From Pantoea eucalypti (lineage in GTDB: Bacteria; Pseudomonadota; Gammaproteobacteria; Enterobacterales; Enterobacteriaceae): a stretch of DNA of 64,000 nucleotides. The position numbers and the translations under genes are program-made. Below the pieces are notes generated by a model that worked only from the letters and a program-made list of their open reading frames with translations, searched no databases and was not told the origin of the DNA. The stretch spans positions 930,001 through 994,000 of the forward strand of contig NZ_CP045720.1 of the NCBI RefSeq assembly GCF_009646115.1, written 5' to 3'. This document shows, in pieces, positions 18,670-32,065 of the stretch (the stretch's first letter is position 1; each line of letters opens with the position of its first letter).

Positions 18670-18695
18670 AAAAAAGCCTCCCGGTTGGGAGGCTT
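18670..18695 (-). terminator. pheA attenuator terminator
   Basis: On the minus strand AAGCCTCCC, 4-nt loop, GGGAGGCTT and a T run (stem 18674-18682 with 18687-18695). Its 5' arm can instead pair with a GGGAGGCT copy at 18733-18740, forming an antiterminator. A CTTCGCTTTC segment inside pheL (18761-18770) is complementary to GAAAGCGAAG at 18706-18715, giving the protector hairpin. These are the parts of a phenylalanine attenuator. Confidence 0.88.
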
Positions 18696-18742
18696 CGTTG
18701 TTCGTCTTCGCTTTCATTTTCACACGACGAATAGCCTCCCGT

Positions 18743-18790
18743 TCAGGGGAAGGTAAAAAAGAAAGCGAAGAAAAACAGAGTGGGTTTCAT
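18743..18790 (-). CDS. pheL: pheA leader peptide PheL
   Basis: 15-residue leader peptide [15 protein letters not shown] with seven Phe codons, almost identical to E. coli PheL ([15 protein letters not shown]). When charged tRNA-Phe is scarce the ribosome stalls on these codons, the antiterminator forms and pheA is transcribed. It is too short for ordinary ORF calls. It lies 98 bp before pheA, with the attenuator hairpin between. Confidence 0.95.
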   Translation of the reverse strand: [15 protein letters not shown]

Positions 18791-18819
18791 CGTAATGTCC
18801 GAAATGTGAGTGACCTGAG

Positions 18820-18847
18820 AGTAACCGTACTGCTTAAAAGCTGTCAA
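18820..18847 (-). promoter_or_regulatory. pheA promoter
   Basis: On the minus strand a perfect TTGACA (18842-18847), then 16 bp and GTTACT (18820-18825) as the -10, 30 bp before pheL. The -35 and following AGCAGTACGG resemble the E. coli pheA promoter. The -35 begins one base from the raiA terminator, so the two genes are packed very tightly. Confidence 0.6.
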
Positions 18848-18848
18848 T

Positions 18849-18872
18849 AAAAAACGCGCCCGGAGGCGCGTT
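18849..18872 (-). terminator. raiA terminator
   Basis: Minus-strand AACGCGCC, loop, GGCGCGTT followed by a T run (stem 18853-18860 with 18865-18872), 8 nt after the raiA stop. Confidence 0.9.
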
Positions 18873-18879
18873 AAGGAAA

Positions 18880-19215
18880 TCAGGACTCTTCGTCGGCGGG
18901 GATAATGTCTTTTACGCTGGCACTGGCGCGGCGGGCTTCAGACTTATGCTGAACTTTATTCAGCTGACGTTCGAGTTTCGCAATCAAATCGTTGATGGCG
19001 GTATACATATCGTCGTGCTTGGCGCTGGCCACCAGAGTCCCGTTCGGTGTGTTAATAGTGGCATCAGCCACGAATTCTTTGGGCTCTTTGGACAGGACAA
19101 TATGCGGATTAATCAGGTCGGTTTGCCATTTTTCGAGCTTGGCGAGACGGTCTTCAACATGGCTTCGGATTGCCGGGGTGATGTCCATTTGTTTACTGGT
19201 AATGTTCAGAATCAT
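18880..19215 (-). CDS. raiA: Ribosome-associated inhibitor RaiA
   Basis: 111-residue hibernation factor (E. coli 113, YfiA/pY) that binds in the 30S tRNA channel in stationary phase and cold shock and blocks 100S dimer formation. Core residues [40 protein letters not shown] and [14 protein letters not shown] match the family; the C-terminal tail is somewhat shorter and acidic. ATG at 19215 has GAGGTAAG upstream. A CRP-like site and -10 lie upstream. Confidence 0.95.
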   Translation of the reverse strand: MILNITSKQMDITPAIRSHVEDRLAKLEKWQTDLINPHIVLSKEPKEFVADATINTPNGTLVASAKHDDMYTAINDLIAKLERQLNKVQHKSEARRASASVKDIIPADEES

Positions 19216-19253
19216 TATTCTTACCTCTCTGTCATTTCCGTCTTGGTCTTCTC

Positions 19254-19259
19254 AGCATA
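19254..19259 (-). promoter_or_regulatory. Probable -10 of raiA promoter
   Basis: Minus-strand TATGCT, 39 bp before the raiA start. There is no good -35; instead a CRP-like site is centred about 41 bp upstream of the expected transcription start, the layout of a class II CRP promoter. Confidence 0.45.
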
Positions 19260-19279
19260 GCGCGAAAAAACGTTAAATG

Positions 19280-19295
19280 TGAGATTTTGATCACG
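19280..19295. promoter_or_regulatory. Candidate CRP site upstream of raiA
   Basis: TGAGATTTTGATCACG matches TGTGA-N6-TCACA in 8 of 10 positions. Its centre at 19287.5 falls near -41 relative to the predicted raiA start. CRP control of raiA is known in E. coli. Confidence 0.5.
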
Positions 19296-19440
19296 AAAAA
19301 ATGTCACTTTTTGTCAGTTACAACATTCTGTGAGAAAGGCAGAGAAACTCGCTGAAATGGCTTGAAGCGAAACGATTAACACGGCATGCTGGATGAGTTA
19401 GCTCGCTGGAATCAGATCCAAATCTGACTGTTCTTCGGGC

Positions 19441-19473
19441 AAAAAAAAGCAGCCATCGCAGGCTGCTTTTTTT
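19441..19473. terminator. bamD terminator
   Basis: GCAGCC/GGCTGC stem (19449-19454 with 19461-19466) with A8 before and T7 after. It lies 23 bp after the bamD stop and can act in both directions. Confidence 0.9.
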
Positions 19474-19495
19474 GTGGCTGAAATCTGTCAGGCTA

Positions 19496-20227
19496 TCAGC
19501 TTTTGTTGACTGCAATGATTTTCGCCACTTTGTCAGCTTCAGCGTTCAGCTGCAGATTACGGTAAGCATTTTCCATCAGTGGCAGGGCATCGTGTGTCGC
19601 CTGCGTATCCGGATAATCGCGCATCATACCCTCTACACGGTTAACAACCGCGACATAAGCCTCACGCTTAGTATAGAATTGCGCCACTGACAGCTCATAT
19701 TTAGCCAGACGGTCTTTCAGATAGACCAGGCGTTTCTGAGCATCAGCCGCATACTGGCTGTTCGGGTAATTACGCAGCAGCTGGGAGAAGTCGCGGAAAG
19801 CATCACGAGCGTGCGTCGGATCGCGGTCAGAACGATCAATACCAAAGAAGCCCTGCAGCGCGGAGTCATCCAGCGCCATGTCCGTCAGACCTTTCATATA
19901 GATGACATAGTCAATGTTCGGATGCGTGGGGTTCAGACGCATAAAGCGAGCAATGGCAGCCTGCGCCAGGGGCAGATCGGCATTTTTATAGTACGCGTAG
20001 ATTAAATCCAGCTGCACCTGCTGCGAATAAGGACCGAACGGATAACGATTATCCAGCGCTTCCAGTTGCTTAATCGCGGCTTTAAAGTTACCGTCCTGCA
20101 GCTTTTGCTGCGCTGTAGCATAGATTTCAGAAGGCGGGTTGTCCGGTACCGCGTCATTTGAGCCGGAACAACCAACAAGTGCCAGGCTCAGTGTGGCAGC
20201 AGCCACCAGATGTTTCATACGCGTCAT
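19496..20227 (-). CDS. bamD: Outer-membrane assembly lipoprotein BamD
   Basis: 243-residue essential lipoprotein of the BAM complex (E. coli 245), which with BamA inserts beta-barrel proteins into the outer membrane. The signal peptide [20 protein letters not shown] ends in a lipobox with Cys20. Five TPR-like repeats follow, with conserved [21 protein letters not shown] and [15 protein letters not shown] 20227 is chosen because it starts the signal peptide; the frame is open upstream to 20320 without homology. Divergent from rluD, 129 bp apart. Confidence 0.96.
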   Translation of the reverse strand: MTRMKHLVAAATLSLALVGCSGSNDAVPDNPPSEIYATAQQKLQDGNFKAAIKQLEALDNRYPFGPYSQQVQLDLIYAYYKNADLPLAQAAIARFMRLNPTHPNIDYVIYMKGLTDMALDDSALQGFFGIDRSDRDPTHARDAFRDFSQLLRNYPNSQYAADAQKRLVYLKDRLAKYELSVAQFYTKREAYVAVVNRVEGMMRDYPDTQATHDALPLMENAYRNLQLNAEADKVAKIIAVNKS

Positions 20228-20356
20228 GACGAAGTGATTATCCTCAAATGTTATGGCGGAAGCTGTCCGTATAGCTCCCGGTAATGACCAGGTACGATAG
20301 CACATTATATTAAACGGCATCGCCGTGAAAACCCAACGTTAACGAAGAAGCTGTAT

Positions 20357-21334
20357 ATGGCACAACAAGTTCAACTCACCGCAACGGTATCCGAATCACA
20401 ACTCGGACAACGTTTAGATCAGACTTTGGCGGAATTGTTCCCTGATTATTCACGTTCCCGCATAAAAGAGTGGATCCTCGATCGTCGCGTTACTGTAAAC
20501 GGCGTTATGGTCGATACCCCCAAAGAAAAAGTGCTGGGCGGCGAGCTGGTCGCGATTGACGCTGAGATCGAAGAGGCACAGCGCTGGGAACCTCAGGATC
20601 TGCCACTCGACATCGTTTATGAAGATGAAGACATTATTGTCATCAACAAACCACGTGACTTTGTGGTTCACCCTGGCGCCGGTAATCCGGATGGCACGGT
20701 GTTAAACGCCTTACTTCATCACTACCCTGCGATTATGGATGTGCCACGCGCCGGCATCGTACACCGCCTGGATAAAGACACCACCGGTTTAATGGTGGTC
20801 GCGAAAACCGTTCCGGCTCAGACGCATCTGGTGGACTCGCTGCAGCGTCGCGAAATCACCCGTGAATATGAAGCGGTCGCGATTGGCAATATGACGGCGG
20901 GCGGCACGGTTGAGCAGCCTATCAGCCGTCACTCCACCAAACGTACCCATATGGCGGTTCATCCAATGGGCAAACCGGCGGTGACGCATTATCGCATCAT
21001 GGAGCATTTCCGGGCTCATACCCGTCTGCGTCTGCGTCTGGAGACGGGTCGTACTCACCAGATCCGTGTGCATATGTCTCACATCAGCCATCCGCTGGTG
21101 GGCGATCCACTTTACGGTGGCCGCCCGCGTCCGCCAAAAGGGGCATCAGAGGCATTTATTACTACGCTGCGCGGTTTCGATCGTCAGGCACTGCACGCCA
21201 CGATGTTGCGCCTCTATCATCCAATCAGTGGTATTGAGATGGAATTCCATGCTGCGCTTCCACAGGACATGGTTGATTTAATCGCGGCGTTAAAAGCAGA
21301 CACTGAAGAATTTAAAGACCAGATGAATTGGTGA
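20357..21334 (+). CDS. rluD: 23S rRNA pseudouridine synthase RluD
   Basis: 325 residues (E. coli 326). It makes pseudouridines 1911, 1915 and 1917 in helix 69 of 23S RNA, at the subunit interface. An N-terminal S4 domain (SQLGQRLDQTLAELFPDYSRSRIKEWI) precedes the RsuA/RluD catalytic domain with GIVHRLDKDTTGLMVVAK, whose first Asp is catalytic, and RTHQIRVHMSHISHPLVGD. The stop overlaps the pgeF start by one base (TGATG). Confidence 0.97.
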   Translation: MAQQVQLTATVSESQLGQRLDQTLAELFPDYSRSRIKEWILDRRVTVNGVMVDTPKEKVLGGELVAIDAEIEEAQRWEPQDLPLDIVYEDEDIIVINKPRDFVVHPGAGNPDGTVLNALLHHYPAIMDVPRAGIVHRLDKDTTGLMVVAKTVPAQTHLVDSLQRREITREYEAVAIGNMTAGGTVEQPISRHSTKRTHMAVHPMGKPAVTHYRIMEHFRAHTRLRLRLETGRTHQIRVHMSHISHPLVGDPLYGGRPRPPKGASEAFITTLRGFDRQALHATMLRLYHPISGIEMEFHAALPQDMVDLIAALKADTEEFKDQMNW

Positions 21335-22062
21335 TGAGTCTGATTACGCCGCAATGGCCCGCCTCGTCACGCGTTCGGGCCTGCTCGACGCAGCGACAGG
21401 GTGGCGTAAGCACGTCGCCCTGGGATGCGCTGAATCTCGGCGGGCACGTGGGAGATAATCCGGATGCGGTGGCGCTTAACCGTCAGTTGCTGGTGGATAA
21501 GGCGGATTTGCCCGCTATGCCGCAGTGGCTGGAGCAGGTTCATGGCACGGAGGTCGTGCGTCTGACTGCAGGAGGAAACATGCCATTACGTGCTGATGCC
21601 TGCATTACCGATCAGCCCGACGTCGTCTGCGCCATCATGACCGCTGACTGTCTGCCGGTACTGTTCTGTTCGCAGGATGGGACGGAAGTGGCGGCAGCAC
21701 ATGCAGGCTGGCGCGGGCTCTGTGCCGGTGTACTGGAAAATACGCTGGCGCAGTTTCGTTCTCCGCCTGAGCAGATTCATGTCTGGCTGGGGCCGGCCAT
21801 CGGACCGGATGCGTTTGAGGTTGGCGCAGAAGTGCGTGAGGCTTTTATGGCGCAGGATCCCCGCGCTGTGCAGGCTTTCCGTCCATCAGGCGACCGGTTT
21901 TACGCGGACATCTGGCTGCTGGCGCGTATGCGGCTGCAGGCAGCGGGCGTCAATTCAATCAGCGCCGATAGCCGCTGTACCTTTACGCAACGCGACGATT
22001 TCTTCTCCTTTCGTCGTGATGGGATCACCGGGCGTATGGCAACTTTGATCTGGCTGTTATAA
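21334..22062 (+). CDS. pgeF: Purine nucleoside phosphorylase/polyphenol oxidase family protein PgeF (YfiH)
   Basis: 242-residue multicopper-oxidoreductase-like (DUF152) protein; E. coli YfiH is 243 aa and is reported to remove misincorporated L-Ser from the peptidoglycan stem and to act on nucleosides. The metal/catalytic triad residues are seen as His in QVHGTEV, Cys in TADCLPVLF and His in AAHAGWRGLCAG. Start at the overlapped ATG 21334 (MSLITPQW); an upstream TTG would lie inside rluD. Two-gene operon with rluD. Confidence 0.92.
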   Translation: MSLITPQWPASSRVRACSTQRQGGVSTSPWDALNLGGHVGDNPDAVALNRQLLVDKADLPAMPQWLEQVHGTEVVRLTAGGNMPLRADACITDQPDVVCAIMTADCLPVLFCSQDGTEVAAAHAGWRGLCAGVLENTLAQFRSPPEQIHVWLGPAIGPDAFEVGAEVREAFMAQDPRAVQAFRPSGDRFYADIWLLARMRLQAAGVNSISADSRCTFTQRDDFFSFRRDGITGRMATLIWLL

Positions 22063-22121
22063 CCTTACGCCATAAGACGGTCCAGTTAGCGTATTTTTTA
22101 CTCAAATCTCAGGTCATTAAC

Positions 22122-22148
22122 CTTGAAATTTTGAGGGATGACCTCATT
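22122..22148 (+). promoter_or_regulatory. Sigma-32 promoter of clpB
   Basis: CTTGAAA (22122-22128) and CCTCATTT (22142-22149) with 13-bp spacing match the heat-shock consensus CTTGAAA-N13-CCCCATNT with one change. It sits 38 bp before the clpB start, as in E. coli. Confidence 0.78.
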
Positions 22149-22186
22149 TAATCTCCAGTAGCATTTTGACCTGTAATGGGGGAATT

Positions 22187-24761
22187 ATGCGTCTGGATCG
22201 TCTTACTAACAAATTTCAGCTGGCTCTCGCCGACGCGCAGTCCCTGGCTCTGGGACACGACAACCAATTCATTGAACCTCTGCACCTGATGAGCGCGTTG
22301 CTCAAACAGGGAAGGCGGATCGGTTTCACCTTTACTGACTTCGGCGGGTGTCGACGTCACACCTTTTCGCGCTCAGCTCGAGCAGGCTATTGATCGCCTG
22401 CCACAAGTTGAAGGCAGCGAAGGGGATGTACAACCCTCATCTGACCTTGTCCGGGTATTAAACCTGTGCGACAAGCTGGCGCAGAAGCGCAATGACAACT
22501 TTATTTCATCCGAATTATTTGTTCTGGCTGCCCTGGAATCCCGTGGTTCACTGGCCGATCTGCTTAAAGCAGCGGGCGCAACGCGCGAAAAAATCACCAG
22601 TGCGATTGAACAGATGCGGGGAGGAGACAACGTGAACGATCAGGGGGCTGAAGATCAGCGCCAGGCATTAAAGAAATACACTATCGACCTGACCGAGCGT
22701 GCAGAAAAGGGCAAACTCGATCCGGTGATTGGGCGTGATGAAGAGATTCGCCGCACCATTCAGGTTCTGCAGCGCCGTACCAAAAATAACCCGGTGCTGA
22801 TTGGTGAGCCTGGCGTGGGTAAAACCGCGATTGTCGAAGGGCTGGCGCAGCGCATCATTAACGGTGAAGTGCCTGAGGGCCTGAAAGGTCGTCGGGTGCT
22901 GGCGCTGGATATGGGTGCACTGGTCGCCGGGGCGAAATATCGCGGTGAGTTCGAAGAGCGTCTGAAAGGGGTGCTGAGCGATCTGTCGAAACAGGAAGGC
23001 AACGTCATTCTGTTTATCGACGAACTGCACACTATGGTCGGTGCGGGTAAAGCGGACGGTGCGATGGACGCGGGCAATATGCTTAAGCCTGCGCTGGCGC
23101 GTGGTGAACTGCACTGCGTGGGTGCCACCACACTGGATGAGTATCGTCAGTATATTGAGAAAGATGCCGCGCTGGAGCGTCGTTTCCAGAAAGTCTTCGT
23201 GGCTGAGCCAGGTGTGGAAGACACCATCGCGATTCTGCGTGGCCTGAAAGAGCGTTACGAACTGCATCATCATGTGCAGATCACTGACCCGGCCATTGTC
23301 GCGGCAGCAACGCTGTCTCATCGTTACATTGCTGACCGCCAGCTGCCGGACAAAGCCATTGACCTGATTGATGAGGCGGCATCCAGTATTCGTATGCAGA
23401 TGGACTCCAAGCCGGAGTCACTCGATCGCCTGGAGCGCCGTATCATTCAGTTGAAGCTGGAGCAGCAGGCGCTGAAGAAAGAGGCGGACGATGCCAGTAT
23501 CAAGCGTCTTGAGATGCTGGAAACCGAGCTGAATCAGAAAGAGCGTGAATACGCTGAGCTGGAAGATGAATGGAAGACAGAGAAAGCCTCACTCTCCGGC
23601 ACGCAGAACATCAAAGCTGAACTGGAGCAGGCGCGTCTGAATTTAGAGCAGGCCCGTCGCCAGGGCGATCTCGCTCAGATGTCAGAGCTGCAGTACGGTA
23701 AAATTCCGGCACTGGAAAAACAGTTAGCCGCAGCGACTCAGGCTGAAGGTAAAACCATGAAGTTACTGCGCAACCGCGTAACTGATGTGGAGATTGCCGA
23801 TGTGCTGGCTCGCTGGACCGGTATTCCGGTGGCACGCATGATGGAAGGTGAGCGTGATAAGTTGCTGCGCATGGAGCAGGATCTGCATGGCCGGGTCATT
23901 GGACAGGATGAAGCGGTAGAAGCGGTATCGAATGCCATCCGCCGTAGTCGTGCAGGTCTCTCTGATCCTAACCGGCCTATCGGCTCTTTCCTGTTCCTGG
24001 GTCCAACCGGGGTAGGTAAAACCGAACTGTGTAAGTCGCTGGCTAATTTCCTGTTCGACAGTGACGATGCGATGGTGCGTATCGACATGTCCGAGTTTAT
24101 GGAAAAACATTCGGTCTCACGGCTGGTGGGTGCACCTCCGGGCTACGTCGGCTATGAAGAGGGCGGTTATCTGACCGAAGCGGTGCGCCGTCGTCCTTAT
24201 TCCGTCATTCTGCTGGATGAAGTTGAAAAGGCGCATCCTGATGTCTTCAACATTCTGCTGCAGGTGCTGGATGATGGGCGTCTGACGGATGGACAGGGCC
24301 GTACGGTCGATTTCCGTAACAGCGTGGTGATCATGACCTCTAACCTGGGGTCAGATTTAATCCAGGAGCGGTTCGGTAATCTCAGCTATCCGGAAATGAA
24401 AGATATTGTGATGGGTGTGGTCGGACAGCATTTCCGTCCTGAATTCGTCAACCGTATTGATGAGGTAGTGGTGTTTCATCCGCTGGCGGAGAAACACATT
24501 GCCTCCATTGCGCAGATTCAGCTGCAGCGGTTGTACAAACGTCTGGATGAACGTGGCTATCAGCTGCACATCTCCGATGATGCGATCAAACTGCTGGCGG
24601 AAAATGGGTATGACCCGGTCTATGGTGCGCGTCCGCTGAAACGTGCGATACAGCAGCAGATCGAGAACCCGCTGGCTCAGCAGATCCTTGCAGGTTCGCT
24701 GGTGCCGGGTAAAACCATCGAAATGGATGTCGTTAACGACGTCATAACGGCACATCAGTAA
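22187..24761 (+). pseudogene. clpB: clpB disaggregase gene with a +1 frameshift in the N-domain
   Basis: The locus encodes the Hsp100 disaggregase ClpB, which works with DnaK to dissolve aggregates. It starts at ATG 22187 ([19 protein letters not shown]) with a GGGGGAA site. After codon 41 (LLKQ) a run GGG at 22309-22311 has one G more than expected for [13 protein letters not shown]. In the original frame a TGA follows at 22391-22393, after 68 codons. The +1 frame then reads correctly through [14 protein letters not shown] to the normal end, so only one base separates the two parts. Either this is a real mutation, a base-calling error, or a slippage site. All domains downstream are intact. 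A heat-shock promoter is present. Confidence 0.9.
22632..24761 (+). CDS. clpB: ClpB short isoform from internal GTG start
   Basis: 709 codons from GTG 22632 ([16 protein letters not shown]), preceded by GGGGAGGAG, a good ribosome binding site. E. coli makes ClpB80 from the corresponding internal GTG (Val149), lacking the N-domain. The frame carries the NBD1 Walker A GEPGVGKT, Walker [10 protein letters not shown], the coiled-coil M domain (heptads from about [20 protein letters not shown] to EKQLAAATQ), NBD2 Walker [23 protein letters not shown] and the sensor-2 GARPLKR. Because it begins after the frameshift it can be made even if full-length ClpB is not. Confidence 0.8.
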   Translation: MNDQGAEDQRQALKKYTIDLTERAEKGKLDPVIGRDEEIRRTIQVLQRRTKNNPVLIGEPGVGKTAIVEGLAQRIINGEVPEGLKGRRVLALDMGALVAGAKYRGEFEERLKGVLSDLSKQEGNVILFIDELHTMVGAGKADGAMDAGNMLKPALARGELHCVGATTLDEYRQYIEKDAALERRFQKVFVAEPGVEDTIAILRGLKERYELHHHVQITDPAIVAAATLSHRYIADRQLPDKAIDLIDEAASSIRMQMDSKPESLDRLERRIIQLKLEQQALKKEADDASIKRLEMLETELNQKEREYAELEDEWKTEKASLSGTQNIKAELEQARLNLEQARRQGDLAQMSELQYGKIPALEKQLAAATQAEGKTMKLLRNRVTDVEIADVLARWTGIPVARMMEGERDKLLRMEQDLHGRVIGQDEAVEAVSNAIRRSRAGLSDPNRPIGSFLFLGPTGVGKTELCKSLANFLFDSDDAMVRIDMSEFMEKHSVSRLVGAPPGYVGYEEGGYLTEAVRRRPYSVILLDEVEKAHPDVFNILLQVLDDGRLTDGQGRTVDFRNSVVIMTSNLGSDLIQERFGNLSYPEMKDIVMGVVGQHFRPEFVNRIDEVVVFHPLAEKHIASIAQIQLQRLYKRLDERGYQLHISDDAIKLLAENGYDPVYGARPLKRAIQQQIENPLAQQILAGSLVPGKTIEMDVVNDVITAHQ

Positions 24762-24773
24762 TAGCGCGAATCG

Positions 24774-24801
24774 AAAAACGGGCCTCTGGCCCGTTTTTTT
24801 T
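24774..24801 (+). terminator. clpB terminator
   Basis: AAAAACGGGCC (24774-24784) pairs with GGCCCGTTTTT (24788-24798) across a TCT loop, followed by more Ts. Confidence 0.93.
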
Positions 24802-24882
24802 ACCCTTTAAAGGGGTTTTTGCTTACTTACTGTTCTTTTTGGCTGCAAAGTGAACGGTCAGAAAAAAAGTCTTAATTTGCAC

Positions 24883-24910
24883 TTGCGCTATCTCAGCCGT
24901 TCCCTATAAT
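24883..24910 (+). promoter_or_regulatory. rrn P1 promoter
   Basis: TTGCGC (24883-24888) and a perfect TATAAT (24905-24910), 16-bp spacing, followed by a GC-rich discriminator GCGCCTCCAC typical of rRNA P1 promoters under ppGpp control. An A/T-rich UP-like tract (24861-24880) precedes the -35. Confidence 0.85.
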
Positions 24911-25001
24911 GCGCCTCCACTGACACGGCAAACCGGAAACGGAAAACGGGTCAGCAGGCACAGGAGACTGCGCCGCCGGAGAAAAACCTCTGAAATAGAG
25001 G

Positions 25002-25029
25002 TTGACTCTGCAGGAGGAAAGCGTAATAT
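25002..25029 (+). promoter_or_regulatory. rrn P2 promoter
   Basis: TTGACT (25002-25007) and TAATAT (25024-25029) at 16-bp spacing, 119 bp downstream of P1, as in other enterobacterial rrn operons. Confidence 0.8.
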
Positions 25030-25068
25030 ACTCCACCTCGCGACAGGACGCTAACGCACTGTTCGCAC

Positions 25069-25080
25069 TGCTCTTTAACA
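25069..25080 (+). promoter_or_regulatory. boxA antitermination site in the 16S leader
   Basis: TGCTCTTTAACA is the rrn boxA, bound by NusB-S10 for antitermination. Confidence 0.92.
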
Positions 25081-25083
25081 ATT

Positions 25084-25107
25084 TATCAGACAATCTGTGT
25101 GGGCACT
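25084..25107 (+). other. 16S RNase III processing stem, 5' arm
   Basis: This 24-nt stretch, starting TATCAGACAATCTG, is complementary over nearly its whole length to 26798-26822, just after the 16S gene. The two arms form the long stem cut by RNase III to free pre-16S RNA. Confidence 0.85.
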
Positions 25108-25234
25108 CGCAGGATTGATATCAGCGTCTCCGGACGTAAAAAAATATCAAAGCCTCACGAGTGAACACATAATGAAATTCATTATGACGTTTTACAGATG
25201 AGCACCGCTTAACTTGTTTAAGCAAATCAAACTT

Positions 25235-26776
<1,542 letters not shown>

Positions 26777-26850
26777 CCTGAAGATACCTTCCCGCGCAGT
26801 GTCCACAACAGATTGTCTGATAAAAAGTAACGAGCAGAAAAAACCTCTAC

Positions 26851-26927
<77 letters not shown>

Positions 26928-27073
26928 AATTTCTTCTCATGCTGCGTTATGCGCGCGGTCGTTTACCCCGGTAAACGTCCCTTCCGCATGCCTTGCCTGA
27001 AAAGAAATTACATCCTTCGTCAGAAGAATGTAACTCGGTTGAGTGGTAGTAGTGGTCTCTGCAGTAACTGTAT

Positions 27074-27149
27074 GGGGCTATAGCTCAGCTGGGAGAGCGC
27101 CTGCCTTGCACGCAGGAGGTCAGCGGTTCGATCCCGCTTAGCTCCACCA
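27074..27149 (+). tRNA. tRNA-Ala (UGC anticodon), rrn spacer
   Basis: 76 nt starting GGGGCTATAGCTCAGCTGGG, anticodon loop CTTGCAC (TGC), encoded CCA. With the tRNA-Ile it forms the Ile-Ala spacer class of rRNA operons. Confidence 0.96.
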
Positions 27150-27215
27150 TACCGTTTTAACTGTTTTTTCTGAATACTTCAGAGCGTACCGGCAACGGTG
27201 TGCTGCGAAGTATTA

Positions 27216-27227
27216 TGCTCTTTAACA
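27216..27227 (+). promoter_or_regulatory. Spacer boxA before 23S
   Basis: A second TGCTCTTTAACA boxA, in the tRNA-Ala to 23S spacer, as in E. coli rrn operons. Confidence 0.9.
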
Positions 27228-27337
27228 ATCCGGAACAAGCTGAAAATTGAAACGACGTGTCGTTTTCATTCTCCGTAATAAGAATGAAAAATGCGACACG
27301 TTCAAGTCTCTCAAATGCTTGCAGCTCGCAGCGTTGT

Positions 27338-27357
27338 AAAACGCCTGTGGGTTGTGA

Positions 27358-27365
<8 letters not shown>
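27338..27365 (+). other. 23S RNase III processing stem, 5' arm
   Basis: AAAACGCCT...AGGTTAAGC at 27338-27365 is complementary, with a few mismatches, to 30261-30289, spanning the 5' and 3' ends of 23S. It is the RNase III substrate stem for pre-23S RNA. Confidence 0.82.
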
Positions 27366-30270
<2,905 letters not shown>

Positions 30271-30361
30271 ACAACGCCAGAGGCGTTTTTGAGAGACACG
30301 ATTTTCAGCCTGTACCGGATATATCTGCGCGGCCTTAAGGGGCGGCGCGGAGAACAGAATT

Positions 30362-30481
30362 TGCCTGGCGGCTTTAGCGCGGTGGTCCCACCTGACCCCA
30401 TGCCGAACTCAGAAGTGAAACGCCGTAGCGCCGATGGTAGTGTGGGGTCTCCCCATGCGAGAGTAGGGAACTGCCAGGCAT
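30362..30481 (+). rRNA. rrf: 5S ribosomal RNA
   Basis: 120 nt, TGCCTGGCGGC to CTGCCAGGCAT, with paired ends and the conserved CCGAACTCAGAAGTGAAACG core. Single copy, 91 nt after 23S. Confidence 0.98.
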
Positions 30482-30494
30482 TATATAAGTGAAG

Positions 30495-30524
30495 AAGCCC
30501 CGCACGAAAGTGCGGGGCTTTTTT
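30495..30524 (+). terminator. rrn operon terminator
   Basis: 11-bp stem AAGCCCCGCAC/GTGCGGGGCTT with GAAA tetraloop and a T run, 14 nt after 5S. Confidence 0.95.
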
Positions 30525-30755
30525 ACGTCTGAATTACGCTGTATTTAGCAAAATTGTTAATGATTTTCCCGCTTCCTGCAGCGCTATCACCGGCCGGCTT
30601 TCCCTCATAATTGCCAGCAACTCGCTGATTTTTCGATAATTAGCGACATGGCTCACAAATATAATCTCGGATTACCCCGCCTTTACCTTCGGTAGACTTA
30701 AATGCTTTACTCACTCCTTTAAACGCTGTTGATCAGCAAGGAACAGAGGTAAGGC
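30525..30755. other. kgtP upstream region
   Basis: 231 bp between the rrn terminator and kgtP. I find no confident operator. The kgtP promoter must lie here unless rRNA transcripts read through. Confidence 0.4.
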
Positions 30756-32045
30756 ATGACACCCACCAATAATAAAACTCAGCCGGATGATACAAAGAAA
30801 CGTATCTGGGCAATCGTCGGCGCGTCATCGGGCAACCTGGTTGAATGGTTCGACTTCTATGTCTATTCATTCTTCTCGCTCTACTTTGCGCACATCTTCT
30901 TCCCAAAGGGTGACACCACAACGCAGTTATTGCAGACAGCGGGTGTTTTTGCAGCAGGATTTTTAATGCGTCCGATTGGCGGCTGGTTATTTGGCTATAT
31001 TGGCGACAAGCACGGCCGAAAAAATTCGATGCTGGTTTCAGTCTGTATGATGTGTTTTGGTTCACTGGTGATCGCCTGCCTGCCCGGTTATGCAACGATT
31101 GGCGTAGCCGCTCCCGTCATTCTGCTGCTGGCGCGTATGTTTCAGGGGTTATCGGTGGGTGGGGAGTATGGGACCAGCGCAACCTACATGAGTGAAGTCG
31201 CCCTGGAAGGACGCAAGGGATTCTATGCCTCTTTCCAGTACGTCACGCTGATTGGCGGTCAGTTAGCGGCGGTGCTGACCGTGGTGGTCCTGCAATTTGT
31301 GCTCACTGATGCAGAGCTGCGCAGCTGGGGCTGGCGCATTCCGTTCTTCCTCGGCGCACTGCTCGCCGTTGTCGCATTGTGGTTACGACGCTCTCTGGAA
31401 GAAACCTCAGATAAAGCCAGCCGTGAACATCGTGATGCGGGTAGCGTCATCGGGTTACTGCGCAATCATACCCGTCCCTTCCTGATGGTGCTGGGTTTCA
31501 CCGCCGGCGGCTCCCTGAGTTTTTACACCTTCACCACCTACATGCAAAAGTATCTGGTTAACACATCAGGCATGGATCCAAAAACGGCCAGCGGGCTGAT
31601 GACCGGGGCACTGCTGGTCTTCATGCTGATTCAGCCAATAATCGGTGCGCTGTCAGATAAAATCGGTCGTCGCACTTCGATGATGATCTTTGGTGCGGGG
31701 GCGGCAATCTGTACAGTACCCATTCTGACCCTGCTGCAAAACGTGCAAAGTCCTGGCGTAGCTTTCCTGTTAATCATGCTGGCCTTGTTGATTACCAGCT
31801 TCTACACCGCCATCAGCGGCATTCTTAAAGCCGAAATGTTTCCGCCGCAGGTGCGTGCTCTGGGTGTCGGGCTATCATACGCAGTCGCGAATGCGCTGTT
31901 CGGTGGGTCGGCGGAGTATGTGGCGTTGCTGATGAAGCAGCAGGGGATTGAGACCACCTTCTTCTGGTATGTTTCAGCCATGGGTGCGGTAGCATTTCTG
32001 GTGTCGCTGTTGCTGCACAGACGCGGCAAAGGGATTACGCTTTAA
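30756..32045 (+). CDS. kgtP: Alpha-ketoglutarate permease KgtP
   Basis: 429-residue proton symporter of the MHS family in the major facilitator superfamily, 12 membrane segments. Nearly the same as E. coli KgtP (432 aa) over [25 protein letters not shown], [19 protein letters not shown], the loop 2-3 motif [27 protein letters not shown] and [11 protein letters not shown]. It imports 2-oxoglutarate. Position next to an rRNA operon and yfiM/pssA is the same as in E. coli. Confidence 0.94.
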   Translation: MTPTNNKTQPDDTKKRIWAIVGASSGNLVEWFDFYVYSFFSLYFAHIFFPKGDTTTQLLQTAGVFAAGFLMRPIGGWLFGYIGDKHGRKNSMLVSVCMMCFGSLVIACLPGYATIGVAAPVILLLARMFQGLSVGGEYGTSATYMSEVALEGRKGFYASFQYVTLIGGQLAAVLTVVVLQFVLTDAELRSWGWRIPFFLGALLAVVALWLRRSLEETSDKASREHRDAGSVIGLLRNHTRPFLMVLGFTAGGSLSFYTFTTYMQKYLVNTSGMDPKTASGLMTGALLVFMLIQPIIGALSDKIGRRTSMMIFGAGAAICTVPILTLLQNVQSPGVAFLLIMLALLITSFYTAISGILKAEMFPPQVRALGVGLSYAVANALFGGSAEYVALLMKQQGIETTFFWYVSAMGAVAFLVSLLLHRRGKGITL

Positions 32046-32065
32046 CAAGGCGACTGACTCAGATT

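Noticed and set aside
19318..19515. 65-codon minus-strand ORF between raiA and bamD
   Set aside because: It reads through the bamD terminator and has no recognisable similarity.
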